Positions 55,402-64,000 of a stretch of DNA of 64,000 bases are shown here, one piece after another (within the stretch, counting starts at the first letter, position 1; every line of letters starts with the position of its first letter). Source of the DNA: CBDCFL01 sp965216135. GTDB taxonomy: Bacteria; Pseudomonadota; Alphaproteobacteria; Rhodobacterales; Rhodobacteraceae. The position numbers and the translations under genes were made by a program. The notes beneath the pieces were generated by a model, which was not told the DNA's origin, ran no database searches, and saw nothing but the letters and a program-made list of their open reading frames with translations. The stretch is from the NCBI GenBank assembly GCA_965216135.1, contig CBDCFL010000017.1:141769-205768 (forward strand), in the 5' to 3' direction.

Positions 55402-55858
55402 TCGTGGTCGCCCCCATCGCCGATCATGCTTTTTTTGAGAATCCGGAGTTCGAGCGTTTGCTCTGCCACAACTTCCTTCAGATCACGGGCTTCGCGGCGC
55501 AGGTCTTTGACTTCGTCAGCGGTTGCAGAACGCGCAGTATCCCCCGCCAGCCGTTTCTTCCCGGCCTCCATGAAATCCTTCGACCATTTGTAATAGACGC
55601 CCTGAGAAATCCCCTCACGGCGGCACAGCTCTGCGATGCTGTCTTCGCCACGAAGGCCGTCCAGCACGATCCGGATCTTTTCTTCTGACGAATACTGTTT
55701 GCGCGTGGCGCGTTTGATGTCTTTGACGATCTTCTCGCCAGGGCTTTTGCGTGTTCCAGTTGTATGTCTCATCGTCCACTCCTCAGTGGTTACGATGAGC
55801 CAGAAACTCTCTCTTATCAAATCGCGCTAAATGGACCCATAGGCGCTGATGTCAGACA
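54513..55858 (-). mobile_element. IS3-family element, 3' truncated
   Basis: The element has overlapping orfA and orfB. One end (read inward from 55858, TGTCTGACATCAGCGCC) lies inside an istB gene. The other end is lost where IS200 DNA begins after the orfB codons for PSDVYF. Confidence 0.82.
55398..55772 (-). CDS. IS3-family transposase OrfA
   Basis: This 124-residue protein starts MRHTTGTRKSPGEKIVKDIK. The helix-turn-helix is SIAELCRREGISQGVYYKWS. A leucine-zipper-like helix follows (VKDLRREARDLKEVVAEQTL), as in IS3 OrfA. The ATG of orfB overlaps its end. An alternative start is 55820. Confidence 0.88.
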   Translation of the reverse strand: MRHTTGTRKSPGEKIVKDIKRATRKQYSSEEKIRIVLDGLRGEDSIAELCRREGISQGVYYKWSKDFMEAGKKRLAGDTARSATADEVKDLRREARDLKEVVAEQTLELRILKKSMIGDGGDHE

Positions 55859-56500
55859 GGGTTCACCAATAATTTCGTGCCAAGTATTAAGCGGGAGTTG
55901 ACTTGTGATTAGGATGGAACCGTTGCCGTATCTGTCTTCGACGATCTCCATCAAGTCGCGCCTTTGGCTAGCGTTCAGACGGTCCGGCCCCCAGTCATCC
56001 AAGATCAGTAGCTGGGTTTTGGTCAGTGCCTTGAAGACACGCGGAAAGCGTCCGTCACCGTGGGCCAACTCCAACTCGTCAAACAATCGCGTGGTGCGTT
56101 TATAGAGGACGGTCACGCCGTCGCGGCACGCCGCTTGGGCCAACGCGCAGGCCAGCCAGGTTTTGCCGACACCGCAGGGGCCAGTGATCATCAAGTTGCG
56201 CTTGTCTTTGATCCATTTGCCGCTGAGCAGGCTTTGGAACAACGCCTTATCCAGCCCTCTTCGCGTTTTGTAATCCACATCCTCGGGCGCGGCCCCGATA
56301 TGGCGCAATCGTGCTGTGCGCATGCGGCTCTCAAACCGTTTTGTCTCTCGACTGATGGCTTCGCGATCAATTAGCAGGCCGAGCCATTCGGCGTGTGTCA
56401 GATCGGCGGAACCGTCCTGTGTTTGCAGTTCTGTGAAGGCCTCGGCCATGCCATCGAGCTTCAGTGCTCGGAGGATATCAAGGGTTGGGTGTGTCAACAT
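55817..56500 (-). pseudogene. istB: IstB (type e), C-terminally truncated
   Basis: The protein starts MLTHPTLDILRALKLDGMAE. Walker A is ITGPCGVGKTWLACALAQ and Walker B LLILDDWGPDRLN, matching the IstB ATPase. After NTWHEIIGEP the frame enters IS3 DNA and ends about 15 residues later. The usual C-terminal lid is lost, so function is doubtful. A frame extension to 56722 overlaps istA and is rejected. Confidence 0.85.
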
Positions 56501-58215
56501 TTTCTGTCCTTTCTTCAATGGAAGTATCCGGCACCACGGATGTTGGGGTGTGTGATCGCGGGGCCGTCCGTGGTGGGTTTGCGGCGTTGGCGATCCAATC
56601 CATTCTTCAAAATGGAATGCAGGGATTGGTAGGTATAGCTGTTGATGTGAAGTGCACGCTCGCAGGCCGCATCGAGGCGCTCGGGTCCGAATGTTTTGGC
56701 AAGCCGCAAGACGCCCATGCAAGTTCGATATCCTTGCTCTGGATGTCGCCGCTTGCGCATGACCATCTCGACAAAGGTCTCGACGTTGGGCCCGACCCGG
56801 GCCGCCTGTGTGCGGATGCGTTCTGGTGTCCAGTCGGTACGGAAGCGGTGGTTTGCTGGCATGTGATCACGGATGGTGGAATGTTGCCGGTTGCCCGACG
56901 TCCGTTGATGCGCCGCAACACGCTGACCTTTATGATAAACTTCGACCGTGCGCGGTGTGACCCGGGCCCAAAGCTCTTGGCGCATAAGCTGATGGGGCAC
57001 TGAGTAATAGTGGTGTCCTATATCGACATGGTAATCGAGACCGGCGCGGCACTTCTTCCATTCCGCATAGACGTAGGGTTCATGGGGCAGCGACTTCAGT
57101 GCAGGTTTGTCCAGCGTTTCAAACAAGGCCCTGCGGCTGGCACCCAGGTGCCGGGTGACCTTGTTGTTCAGTTGGTCGCGCAAGGGTCGGATCGCCGCGT
57201 TTAGCTCATCGAGACTGAAGAATGTCTGATTGCGCAGGCGTGCTAAAATCCAACGTTCGGCCAGCAGAACAGCACCTTCGACCTTTGCTTTATCCTTGGG
57301 TTTGCGGGGCCGTGCGGGCACAATTGCAGTATCGTAATGCGCCGCCATATCCCCGTAAGTGCGGTTGATCGCCGGGTCATAAAAACAGGCTTTGATGACG
57401 GCGGCTTTGAGATTATCCGGCACAACTTGCGCAGGTACGCCACCCAAGAACGCAAATGCTCGAACGTGACTGGATATCCAATCGGGAAGGCTCTGTGTCC
57501 AAGTGGCTTCAACATAGGTGTAGTTCGATGCGCCAAGTGCCGCGACAAAGATTTGGGCCGTGCGTATCTCGCCCGTCTTAGGGCAGGCAACATCTATGGT
57601 GTGGCCCGCATAATCAACAAACAGGCGTTCACCAGCAGGGTGTCGCTGCCGCATCACTGGCGAGAGTTTGCCCTCCCAACGAGTATAGAGCTCGCAATAC
57701 CGGCTGTAGCCATAGCCGTCTGTGTGAACCTCTCGATACTCCTGCCACAACAGCGAAAGCGTCACCCCTTTGCGCCGTAGCTCGGCGTGCACATAGGTCC
57801 AATCCGGCTTAGGGATCGGTTGAGAACTGTCCGCAGAACGCCGTGGGAAAAGCACATGTTCCAAATCGGCATCCGACAGCGCATCGGGCAACGGCCAGCT
57901 CAAACCAGCATCACGGGCGCGGCCTAAATACTCACGCAGGGTTGTGCGACCAATCGCCAAACTCAGCGCCATCTCGCGCGTCGACAAACCTTCAAAGGAC
58001 AGGCGCAAAGCCTCTCGTATCTTCCGCATCGATAATCTCTTCATTGGGCTCTCTTCCGTTCAAAATGAACGGCAAAGTAGCCCGCTACAGATCACCTCGC
58101 AGCAGCGCATCAAGGGGTGGGCGGATGCCCCGGAATCCCCGGCGGATCAGATCGGTACGGGTGGGCGGATTAAATCGGAATCACCGGGCGGATGTGCCCG
58201 GAATGCGCATTAACA
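55859..58215 (-). mobile_element. IS21-family element (type e), cut by IS3
   Basis: istA is intact and istB has lost its 3' end to the IS3 element. The right end, read inward, is TGTTAATGCGCATTCCGGGC, and multiple copies of a GGCGGAT-type motif lie at 58110-58200, resembling the terminal repeats that bind IstA. Confidence 0.85.
56515..58044 (-). CDS. istA: IS21 transposase IstA (type e)
   Basis: This 509-residue transposase starts MKRLSMRKIREALRLSFEGL. The N-terminal helix-turn-helix includes STREMALSLAIGRTTLREYL. DDE motifs lie in RLFVDYAGHTIDV, VPAQVVPDNLKAAVIKAC and KDKAKVEGAVLLAERWIL. The frame is uninterrupted, and the following istB begins 15 bases downstream. It is the only uninterrupted istA in the window, though its own istB partner is broken. 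Confidence 0.93.
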   Translation of the reverse strand: MKRLSMRKIREALRLSFEGLSTREMALSLAIGRTTLREYLGRARDAGLSWPLPDALSDADLEHVLFPRRSADSSQPIPKPDWTYVHAELRRKGVTLSLLWQEYREVHTDGYGYSRYCELYTRWEGKLSPVMRQRHPAGERLFVDYAGHTIDVACPKTGEIRTAQIFVAALGASNYTYVEATWTQSLPDWISSHVRAFAFLGGVPAQVVPDNLKAAVIKACFYDPAINRTYGDMAAHYDTAIVPARPRKPKDKAKVEGAVLLAERWILARLRNQTFFSLDELNAAIRPLRDQLNNKVTRHLGASRRALFETLDKPALKSLPHEPYVYAEWKKCRAGLDYHVDIGHHYYSVPHQLMRQELWARVTPRTVEVYHKGQRVAAHQRTSGNRQHSTIRDHMPANHRFRTDWTPERIRTQAARVGPNVETFVEMVMRKRRHPEQGYRTCMGVLRLAKTFGPERLDAACERALHINSYTYQSLHSILKNGLDRQRRKPTTDGPAITHPNIRGAGYFH

Positions 58216-58435
58216 AAACAAGAGGGTCAATATTAAACGATAATAACCCACCTAAGTGGGTCAGTTTTGCATGCCGATTCACAGCCTAGCAATGTTACAA
58301 TGGCACCAGTTTCCCCGACGGTTTTACCGTCTGGTAGCGAAAGTGCAGGCACGCGCCCAGTCGGGTTTATGCCAAGATAACCGGGTTCCTTGTGCTCACC
58401 ACGACCCATATCAACATAGCAAAGATCAAACTTGG
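58216..58435. other. Short spacer between IS21-e and IS256
   Basis: About 220 bases with no recognised gene or repeat. It is bounded by the IS21-e end and the IS256 terminal repeat. Confidence 0.5.
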
Positions 58436-59858
58436 GTAGTGCCCCAGGGCGTGGTGTAAATTGTTCTCCGGCTGGGTGTTGAGCCGGTTTACAGGGCGGC
58501 GATTTTCGCCGGGTCCATGGTGGTATCCTCGCAGATGGCGGCGACGGTTTCCAGCGTCATGTAACGACGTGTGACTGCCCATTCGTCGTTCTGCTCCAGC
58601 ATAAGTGCGCCGACGAGGCGTCTGATCGCGGCCTCGTTAGGGAAAATACCGACGACATTTGTTCGGCGCTTGATCTCTTTGTTGAGGCGTTCAAGCGGAT
58701 TGGTGGAGTGTATTTGCCGCCAGTGAGCTTGCGGGAACGTCTTGTAGGCCAGCACGTCTTCCTCGGCGCGCAGCATCAGCTCGGCGAGCTTGGGATGACG
58801 CGGCTGGAAAGCCTCGATCAGCTTGGTCCAGTGTTCCTTCGAGTCTGCCAGCGTGTCCTGATCGAAGGCTGTTCTGAGCGCGGCCGTGACGATGGGACGG
58901 TCCTTCTTGCCGACGCAGGCCAGGGCATTGCGCATGAAGTGCACGCGACAGCGCTGGATCGTAGCACCCAGCACTTTGGCGGCGGCCCCCTTCAGGCCTT
59001 TATGTTCGTCAGCGATGATCAGCTTTACCCCGCGCAGGCCGCGATCGGCCAGAGCGCGCAGGAATTCGTCCCAGAACACCTCGGCTTCGCTGGGTTGGAT
59101 GGCGATGCCCAGAACCTCGCGCCGCCCGTCGGTGTTGACCGCAACCGCCACTATGGCTGCCACGCTGACGATCCGTCCCGAACGCCGCACCTTGATGTAG
59201 GTGGCGTCCAGCCAGAGATAGGGCCATTCGCCCTCCAGTGGCCGGTCAAGGAAGGCGTCAACGCGTTCGTCGATCTCCACGCACAGGCGGGATACCTGGC
59301 TCTTGGAGACGCCCGTCATGCCCATGGTCTTGACCAGATCATCCACTGATCGCGTTGAGACGCCCTGAATGTAGGCTTCCTGGATCACCGCGGTCATTGC
59401 TTTCTCCGAGGCCCGGCGTGGTTCCAGAAACTCCGGGAAATACGTCCCCTTGCGCAGTTTCGGGATCTGAACATCAACGGTCCCGGCGCGGGTTTCCCAT
59501 CGGCGCGGGCGATATCCGTTCCGGTGGTTCACCCGCCCGGCCGAGCGTTCATGCACCCCGGCACCGCACAGCTGATCCACATCCAGTGCCATCAACCGGT
59601 CGGCAACAAAACCCAGCATCTCGGCCAAAATCTGATGATCGGCGGTCTCGGAAAGAAGCGCCTTCAGCGCGGCGGTTTCTGATATCGTCTCCTTGGTCAT
59701 GGGTGATCTCCTCGATCGGTAGGTCAGGTTGCAACCCAAACCCTACCGGAGAACGTCCATGGCCGCCCAGCAACCCGCGCGGACTTCGCCTGAGCTACGC
59801 GCGAGGCTCCACTCAGCCCGCGCTAACGTCGGAATTACACCACGTCCGGGGGCACTAC
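58436..59858 (-). mobile_element. IS256-family element (1423 bp)
   Basis: Terminal inverted repeats match: GTAGTGCCCCAGGGCGTGGT at 58436 and, inward from 59858, GTAGTGCCCCCGGACGTGGT. One transposase gene fills it. The flanks (AAACTTGG and CTAAGCCC) do not form an 8-9 base duplication, so the left neighbour was rearranged after insertion. The right side interrupts a LysR-family gene. Confidence 0.9.
58489..59700 (-). CDS. IS256-family (Mutator) transposase
   Basis: This 403-residue transposase starts MTKETISETAALKALLSETA. The Mutator-type signature is seen in WLDATYIKVRRSGRIVSVAA, IIADEHKGLKGAAAKVLGAT and IQRCRVHFMRNAL, and in STNPLERLNKEIKRRTNVVG with the last acidic residue. The frame is intact. 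The start at 59700 is preferred over 59739 because the extra codons overlap the terminal region. Confidence 0.93.
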   Translation of the reverse strand: MTKETISETAALKALLSETADHQILAEMLGFVADRLMALDVDQLCGAGVHERSAGRVNHRNGYRPRRWETRAGTVDVQIPKLRKGTYFPEFLEPRRASEKAMTAVIQEAYIQGVSTRSVDDLVKTMGMTGVSKSQVSRLCVEIDERVDAFLDRPLEGEWPYLWLDATYIKVRRSGRIVSVAAIVAVAVNTDGRREVLGIAIQPSEAEVFWDEFLRALADRGLRGVKLIIADEHKGLKGAAAKVLGATIQRCRVHFMRNALACVGKKDRPIVTAALRTAFDQDTLADSKEHWTKLIEAFQPRHPKLAELMLRAEEDVLAYKTFPQAHWRQIHSTNPLERLNKEIKRRTNVVGIFPNEAAIRRLVGALMLEQNDEWAVTRRYMTLETVAAICEDTTMDPAKIAAL

Positions 59859-60485
59859 CTAAGCCCGCTGATTTCGGAGTTCTATCGGTGCCATGCAGAG
59901 GTTGATCTGCGCCTGGACGCATCTAACCGGGACGTCGATCTGTTGACCGAGCACTTCGACTTTGCCCTGCGCTACGGCTCACACCCGATAGATCAACTTC
60001 AGGGGGAGGTGCTGTTCGGAGACTACGTGCTACCAGTTTGTTCACCCGAGTTCGCCCGGCAATAGGGAATTGAACCTGGCCTTCGGTCGCTCAAGAGCAT
60101 CCCGCTAATACATATATTGAACCGGACAAATGACCCAAGCTGGGTCGGGTTCGAGGGCTGGGGAACAGTTTTCGGCTTCGAACAAGAGCATATACTCGAT
60201 GGGGTCCAGTTCTCGAAAGTAAGTTCCGGCCTTCAATCGGCAATAGCTGGGCAAGGTCTGGTACTGTGCGGATTGGTTGAGGCATTTAACGCCGTTCGTA
60301 AGGGTCAGCTTGTAATCCCCTTCGGACCGAAAATGCGTTGCGAAACAGATTTCAAGTACCGACTGCTATGGGTTCGAGGGCGGCCGATGACGAGATTGCA
60401 AGCAGACTTCAGGGAATGGCTCTTGGAAAAGGTCGCGTTGTTCAACAATGAATTGAATGCTCTGCTGATAGACGTGCACAGCTGA
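59859..60485 (+). pseudogene. LysR-family regulator, 5' truncated with internal stop
   Basis: The readable part is the effector-binding domain of a LysR-type regulator: LSPLISEFYRCHAEVDLRLD, RDVDLLTEHFDFALRYGSHP, GDYVLPVCSPEFARQ, then VSSGLQSAIAGQGLVLCGLV and a C-terminus ending LLIDVHS. The helix-turn-helix half is missing at the IS256 junction. A TAG at 60063-60065 interrupts the same frame after EFARQ. The domain resembles GcvA-type regulators. It is non-functional as it stands. Confidence 0.87.
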
Positions 60486-61045
60486 CCGCGCCGATCATGT
60501 CTGCATTGGGCTCAAACCAGCCATTTGCTGAGCTTGGAACCATTGTCAGCAAAGGGCCGTTTTCGATGGCCACCGCTAAACGAGCCGGGGACATCTTCGT
60601 CCGCCACTTCTACGTTCGGGCCCACGCTTCACAACCGGCCTTTGGATGTGGCAACCAAATTTCCAGCGGAGCAATTTCGGACGCCCACAGCCAGCGAACC
60701 GCCAACTTAAGCCAAGGCCTTCGCGCGCGGCCGCCCTGCCCGCACCTTGCTCATCTGGGTTGCACTGGTTGGGTGTTTTATCCGATCCCTGCGGAATATT
60801 AACCTTTGCAAAACTTTCGCAACGCCCGCACCCTTAACCCAGGCATTGGCCGAAAAGTGTCATACGCGCAGTGCACGCCGGGCGTACGCGTATCATACAT
60901 CCGATTTGCCATGTTTTGCGCGCATTAACGAATGATTCGCCGCCTTTGCGGGTTCGCGACATTTCCACCCACCGTCCGTTGCGCATACTGAACAAGAACC
61001 ATCATATTGACGCACCGCGCCACTCTGGTAGATCAGGCCCCAGGC
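60486..61045. other. Intergenic stretch upstream of a tRNA
   Basis: About 560 bases without a convincing gene. Short plus-strand frames exist but have no family pattern or good start. The promoter for the tRNA should lie near its right end; no clear consensus was picked out. Confidence 0.5.
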
Positions 61046-61122
61046 GGGCCTGTAGCTCAGTTGGTTAGAGCAGAGCGCTCATAACGCTTTGGTCGTAGGT
61101 TCGAGTCCTACCGGGCCTACCA
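61046..61122 (+). tRNA. tRNA with CAT anticodon, probably Ile2
   Basis: A complete 77-nt cloverleaf is readable: acceptor GGGCCTG paired with CGGGCCT, D-arm GCTCAGTTGGTTAGAGC, anticodon stem-loop AGCG-CTCATAA-CGCT, T-arm GTAGGTTCGAGTCCTAC and an encoded CCA. CAT can mean elongator Met or the lysidine-modified Ile2 tRNA. The acceptor stem and D-arm look more like alphaproteobacterial Ile2, but this is not certain. Confidence 0.9.
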
Positions 61123-61150
61123 ACCGACCTTTCATGGTCCAGTTAAGCCT

Positions 61151-62473
61151 TTATTTTGGCAGCACAATTTCAACATTCAACCCACCCAGCGCCTCGCTCT
61201 GACCCAGCCTGAGCATGCCACCGTGACGGCGCGCGATATCCTGTGCGATCGACAGGCCGAGCCCGACGCCGGTGCCGCGGTCCTGGTTGCGCGCCGCGTC
61301 AAGGCGCACGAACGCTTTGAGCGCCTCATCGCGATCGCCCGGTGCAATCCCCGGGCCATCATCCTCGATGACAAATTTCACCGATCGTTCGGTCTGAACC
61401 AATCCCACTCGCACGTGCTCACCGTAGCGCAAAGCGTTTTCGATCAGATTGGTAACCGCCCGCCGCATCGCCATCGGCCGGAGCGTGACGGTGATCGGTT
61501 CGGGCGGACATGCAAGCTCAATTCTGTTTGTGCCACCGGGCAGCCGTTCAATCGTTTTAACCAGCAATTGCTGGGCATCGAGCGCGACCGGGTCGTCCAG
61601 AACATCGCCGCGCGCGAAGGCCAGAAACTCGTCAAGCAGGCGCTCCATATCTTCGACATCGCGCCTCAGATCCTGCGCCTCTGAGCGGTCGTCAACCATG
61701 CTGAGCGCAAGTTTCATGCGCGTCAGCGGGGTGCGCAAATCATGGCTGACACCCGACAACATCATCGTTCGCTGCTCGATCTGGCGTTCGATGCGCCCGC
61801 GCATTTCCAAAAACGCATTGCCCGCCGAGCGAACCTCGGTTGCACCGGAGGGGCGGTATTCAACCACCCGGCCCCGGCCAAAAGCCTCTGCAGCCTTGGC
61901 CAGCCGTCGGATCGGGCGCAACTGGTTTCGCAAAAAGATGAATGCTATCAAGCTCATGAAGAACGCAACAAACAGCATCAGGATCAGAAATTGGTGCGGG
62001 TTGGAGGCCGATAATCTGTCGCGGCGCAATGATATTCGGGCCGGGCCGAATTTGGTATCAACCCAAAATACCGCAAACCGATAATTGGTATGAAGATCGA
62101 CTGACAGCACCCCGCGCACCCGCCTGCGCAGGGTTTCATAGACGCGTGGCGCGGAAAAGTCATACCACCGGCGCAGATCGCGTTCCCCGACCGCTGTGGC
62201 CGGTATCTGGACATCGATGCCCAGTGGTCGCGCAAATTTCACGATCCGACTTTCTGCCTCTTCAACGGTATCTGCGCCTGCGATCTCGGACAATATCAGG
62301 CAAAACTCAAGCGCGGCACTGGTGGTCATCTGGAGTGCGACGTCTTGATAGTGCCTCTGAATGAAAACCACCGAAACGATGGCAAGCAGGCTCACCATCG
62401 GAACCAGTAAGATCAGCGCCGCCCGCCAATACAGCCCGCTTGGCGTATATCGTTTGAGCCAGGCAAAGATCAT
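61151..62473 (-). CDS. EnvZ-type sensor histidine kinase
   Basis: This 440-residue inner-membrane kinase has two membrane segments (about 17-40, LYWRAALILLVPMVSLLAIV, and 163-185, FLILMLFVAFFMSLIAFIFL) enclosing a periplasmic domain. A HAMP linker follows (LRPIRRLAKAAEAFGRGRVV). The phosphoacceptor is SHDLRTPLTRMKLALSMV. ATP-binding boxes are NLIENALRYGE (N), IEDDGPGIAPGD (G1) and GTGVGLGLSIAQDIARRHGG (G2). It probably phosphorylates an OmpR-type regulator, but no such gene lies in this window; it may be an orphan or its partner may have moved. It is divergent from the MBL-fold gene. Confidence 0.92.
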   Translation of the reverse strand: MIFAWLKRYTPSGLYWRAALILLVPMVSLLAIVSVVFIQRHYQDVALQMTTSAALEFCLILSEIAGADTVEEAESRIVKFARPLGIDVQIPATAVGERDLRRWYDFSAPRVYETLRRRVRGVLSVDLHTNYRFAVFWVDTKFGPARISLRRDRLSASNPHQFLILMLFVAFFMSLIAFIFLRNQLRPIRRLAKAAEAFGRGRVVEYRPSGATEVRSAGNAFLEMRGRIERQIEQRTMMLSGVSHDLRTPLTRMKLALSMVDDRSEAQDLRRDVEDMERLLDEFLAFARGDVLDDPVALDAQQLLVKTIERLPGGTNRIELACPPEPITVTLRPMAMRRAVTNLIENALRYGEHVRVGLVQTERSVKFVIEDDGPGIAPGDRDEALKAFVRLDAARNQDRGTGVGLGLSIAQDIARRHGGMLRLGQSEALGGLNVEIVLPK

Positions 62474-62516
62474 GGGCTATTGGTAACGGGTCGCCGGGCG
62501 GACAGAAAGTGGCAAT

Positions 62517-63413
62517 GTGATCGACAAAAGCGCCAATATGGAAATTTCGCCGCGGCTGGTACGCGCGCCCAATCCATCGCCGCTGACCGGCGCCGGCACA
62601 AATTCTTACCTTGTCGGGCGGGGCCAGGTTGCGGTGATTGATCCCGGTCCCGACATGGATACGCATTTGCGCGCGATCCTGGATGCGCTCGCGCCAGATG
62701 AGACCATCAGCCATATTTTTGTGACCCATTCGCATCTCGATCACAGCGCCTTGTCGCGCAGATTGTCGCGCGCAACGGGCGCTGCGGTTTATGCGCTTGG
62801 CGACAGCGCCGAGGGGCGGCGCGACGAAAACCTGACACTTGGCAACATCGGCGGTGGCGAGGGCGTCGATCACGCGTTTGCGCCAGACAATCTGCTTGAA
62901 GACGGCGGCGTGATCCAAGGTGCCGGCTGGGCGATCAAGGCCCTTTGGACGCCGGGGCATTTTGGCAATCACATGTGTTTTGAATGGGCCGACACCCTGT
63001 TTTCCGGCGATCTGGTGATGGGTTGGGCCACAACGCTGGTATCGCCGCCCGATGGCGATATGTCTGACTACTTGGCCTCGCTGGCGCGCCTGATGGCCCT
63101 GGACCATCGCTGTTATTTCCCAGGGCATGGTGAGGTAATATCCGACCCGTCGGCGCGGCTGTCGTGGCTCTGGGCGCATCGGCACCGGCGTGAGGCGCAA
63201 ATCCTTGCGGCCTTGGGCGACGGCGCCCACGACACAGCCGCTCTGACGGCGAAGATTTACACAGATGTGGCGCGGGCCCTTCACCCAGCTGCGGCCCGTA
63301 ACGTCCTGGCGCATCTCATTGATTTAACGCGCCAAAACAAGGTCAAACCAGAGGGCACTTTGTATCGGCCGCGCGGTTTCATCTCATCTAGTCAGAGACC
63401 GCCTTGCCCGTGA
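62517..63413 (+). CDS. Metallo-beta-lactamase-fold hydrolase
   Basis: This 298-residue protein has the MBL fold with metal motif THSHLDHSALS, then GHFGNHMCFEWADTLFSGDL and YFPGHGEVI, the second and third metal sites. The C-terminal part (TAALTAKIYTDVARALHPAA) is a winged-helix-like extension seen in the LACTB2/RNase-like subgroup. It likely acts as a hydrolase or single-strand RNA endonuclease; its substrate is not fixed. The start is GTG at 62517, or ATG at 62538 (MEISPRLVRAPNPSPLTG), whose residues match homologues better. Neither has a strong ribosome site. Confidence 0.87.
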   Translation: MIDKSANMEISPRLVRAPNPSPLTGAGTNSYLVGRGQVAVIDPGPDMDTHLRAILDALAPDETISHIFVTHSHLDHSALSRRLSRATGAAVYALGDSAEGRRDENLTLGNIGGGEGVDHAFAPDNLLEDGGVIQGAGWAIKALWTPGHFGNHMCFEWADTLFSGDLVMGWATTLVSPPDGDMSDYLASLARLMALDHRCYFPGHGEVISDPSARLSWLWAHRHRREAQILAALGDGAHDTAALTAKIYTDVARALHPAAARNVLAHLIDLTRQNKVKPEGTLYRPRGFISSSQRPPCP

Positions 63414-63472
63414 TCGCGACGAAAATGGCACTGGACGGGGGATTTTCCGATTGCTATATCCGCCCCCGGTAT

Positions 63473-63547
63473 TCCGGCGTAGCTCAGCGGTAGAGCAGTT
63501 GACTGTTAATCAATTGGTCGTAGGTTCGAATCCTACCGCCGGAGCCA
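63473..63547 (+). tRNA. tRNA-Asn(GTT)
   Basis: A complete 75-nt tRNA: acceptor TCCGGCG pairs with CGCCGGA, D-arm GCTCAGCGGTAGAGC, anticodon stem-loop TTGAC-TGTTAAT-CAATT with anticodon GTT, T-arm GTAGGTTCGAATCCTAC, and the CCA is encoded. It stands alone between the MBL gene and a small unknown gene. Confidence 0.97.
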
Positions 63548-63692
63548 ATCCTTTCAACAACTTAGATGCGTACCGATTTGCCACTGCATTACTCAGGTAA
63601 GCGTAGGGTAAGCATTGTGCGGTGTTTTTCCCCCATTTCCCTTTACTTGAGGTGCCTCAAACGGCACCCTGATTTGATATTGGGAGAACGCC

Positions 63693-63977
63693 ATGGGCCA
63701 TACTAGGCTCGGAACATTGTCGCAGTCAAAAAAGTGGCGCGACGTCATTGGGTTGTTAGATTCAGATGCGTCTCTGGAGGCGGTAGCCGAGGCTGCCGCA
63801 CGGGCCTCTGAATTGGACCTTGGTCGGGCCTCGGACGATCCATCCTTCCAATTTGTAACGGGCCTGCTTGTTCAGTTACCGTTGCTGGCCCGCGCACCGG
63901 GGTTTGAAGTGGCTTTGAAGGAGTTGGGGGCTGGGGATGATGTCCTTGGCTCGGTATCTGCGCTGCTGGCGGGTTGA
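63693..63977 (+). CDS. Small hypothetical protein near tRNA-Asn
   Basis: This 94-residue protein starts MGHTRLGTLSQSKKWRDVIG, with GGGAG about seven bases upstream. It reads as a soluble, largely helical protein (ASLEAVAEAAARASELDLGR, LLVQLPLLARAPGFEVALKE). It may be shorter than a full family member, since it ends soon after ALKELGAGDDVLGSVSALL, but I do not recognise the family. Its position just after a tRNA gene is a common island-insertion context. Confidence 0.6.
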   Translation: MGHTRLGTLSQSKKWRDVIGLLDSDASLEAVAEAAARASELDLGRASDDPSFQFVTGLLVQLPLLARAPGFEVALKELGAGDDVLGSVSALLAG

Positions 63978-64000
63978 GCCACTCCATTGATGAACATGCA

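Noticed and set aside
60497..60802. 101-codon frame upstream of the CAT-anticodon tRNA
   Set aside because: It has no recognised domain and an atypical composition, and overlaps other equally open short frames.
1..64000. CRISPR array
   Set aside because: No set of short regularly spaced direct repeats was seen; repeats present are IS ends, the mazG duplication and the two intergenic copies.

Overview
The window looks like chromosomal DNA of a marine alphaproteobacterium of the Rhodobacterales (Roseobacter-type). The evidence is high-GC coding sequence, a Fur/Mur-type regulator, a DUF4167-prmC-prfA cluster, a bactofilin paired with an M23 peptidase, and many alphaproteobacterial-style housekeeping genes. 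This placement rests on reading the proteins; no database search was run.

Layout. (1) 1-27.4 kb is mostly host backbone: xthA, an IS630-family insertion exactly at the xthA stop codon, M23 peptidase and bactofilin, an Lrp regulator, DUF4167, prmC/prfA, an M20 amidohydrolase, mazG with a perfect in-frame internal duplication, an iron-type binding protein, a nucleoside hydrolase, a Na+/H+ antiporter, TetR, Fur, enolase, a LacI regulator, an LpxL-like acyltransferase, DUF1223, aconitase, and a three-gene acyl-ligase/GNAT/acyl-carrier-protein operon. Two copies of a ~170-bp intergenic repeat with inverted ends lie near 0.1 and 5.1 kb. (2) 27.4-59.9 kb is a transposon graveyard that starts beside a 3' fragment of tRNA-Arg(CCG). 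It holds IS21 (at least four types), IS1182 (two copies), IS630 (four types), IS66, IS1380, IS5, IS200, IS3 and IS256 elements, many nested inside each other. Two non-transposon cargoes lie in it: a second LpxL-like acyltransferase (37.9-38.7 kb) and a visibly lower-GC catabolic cassette (43.3-50.3 kb). (3) 59.9-64 kb returns to backbone: a truncated LysR gene, a tRNA with a CAT anticodon, a sensor histidine kinase, a metallo-beta-lactamase-fold hydrolase, tRNA-Asn and a small unknown gene.

How the genes work together. The most interesting functional unit is the cassette at 43.3-50.3 kb. A divergent LacI-family regulator and a palindromic operator precede a tripartite tricarboxylate transporter (TctA, TctB, TctC), a CoA-acylating aldehyde dehydrogenase and an AMP-forming CoA ligase. 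The gene set implies uptake of a small carboxylate, activation to acyl-CoA and reduction to the aldehyde. That is the logic of SauT/SauS sulfoacetate catabolism, although the substrate is not proved here. The cassette lies between two direct ~1.03-kb copies of one IS21 element, so it could be lost or moved by recombination. The second unit of interest is the translationally coupled ligase-GNAT-ACP trio at 24.4-26.6 kb, which suggests ACP-dependent acylation of an unknown amine.

The mobile region preserves its own history. Removing individual elements restores reading frames, which gives an insertion order. Several genes are broken by frameshifts or stops that could be real decay or assembly error.
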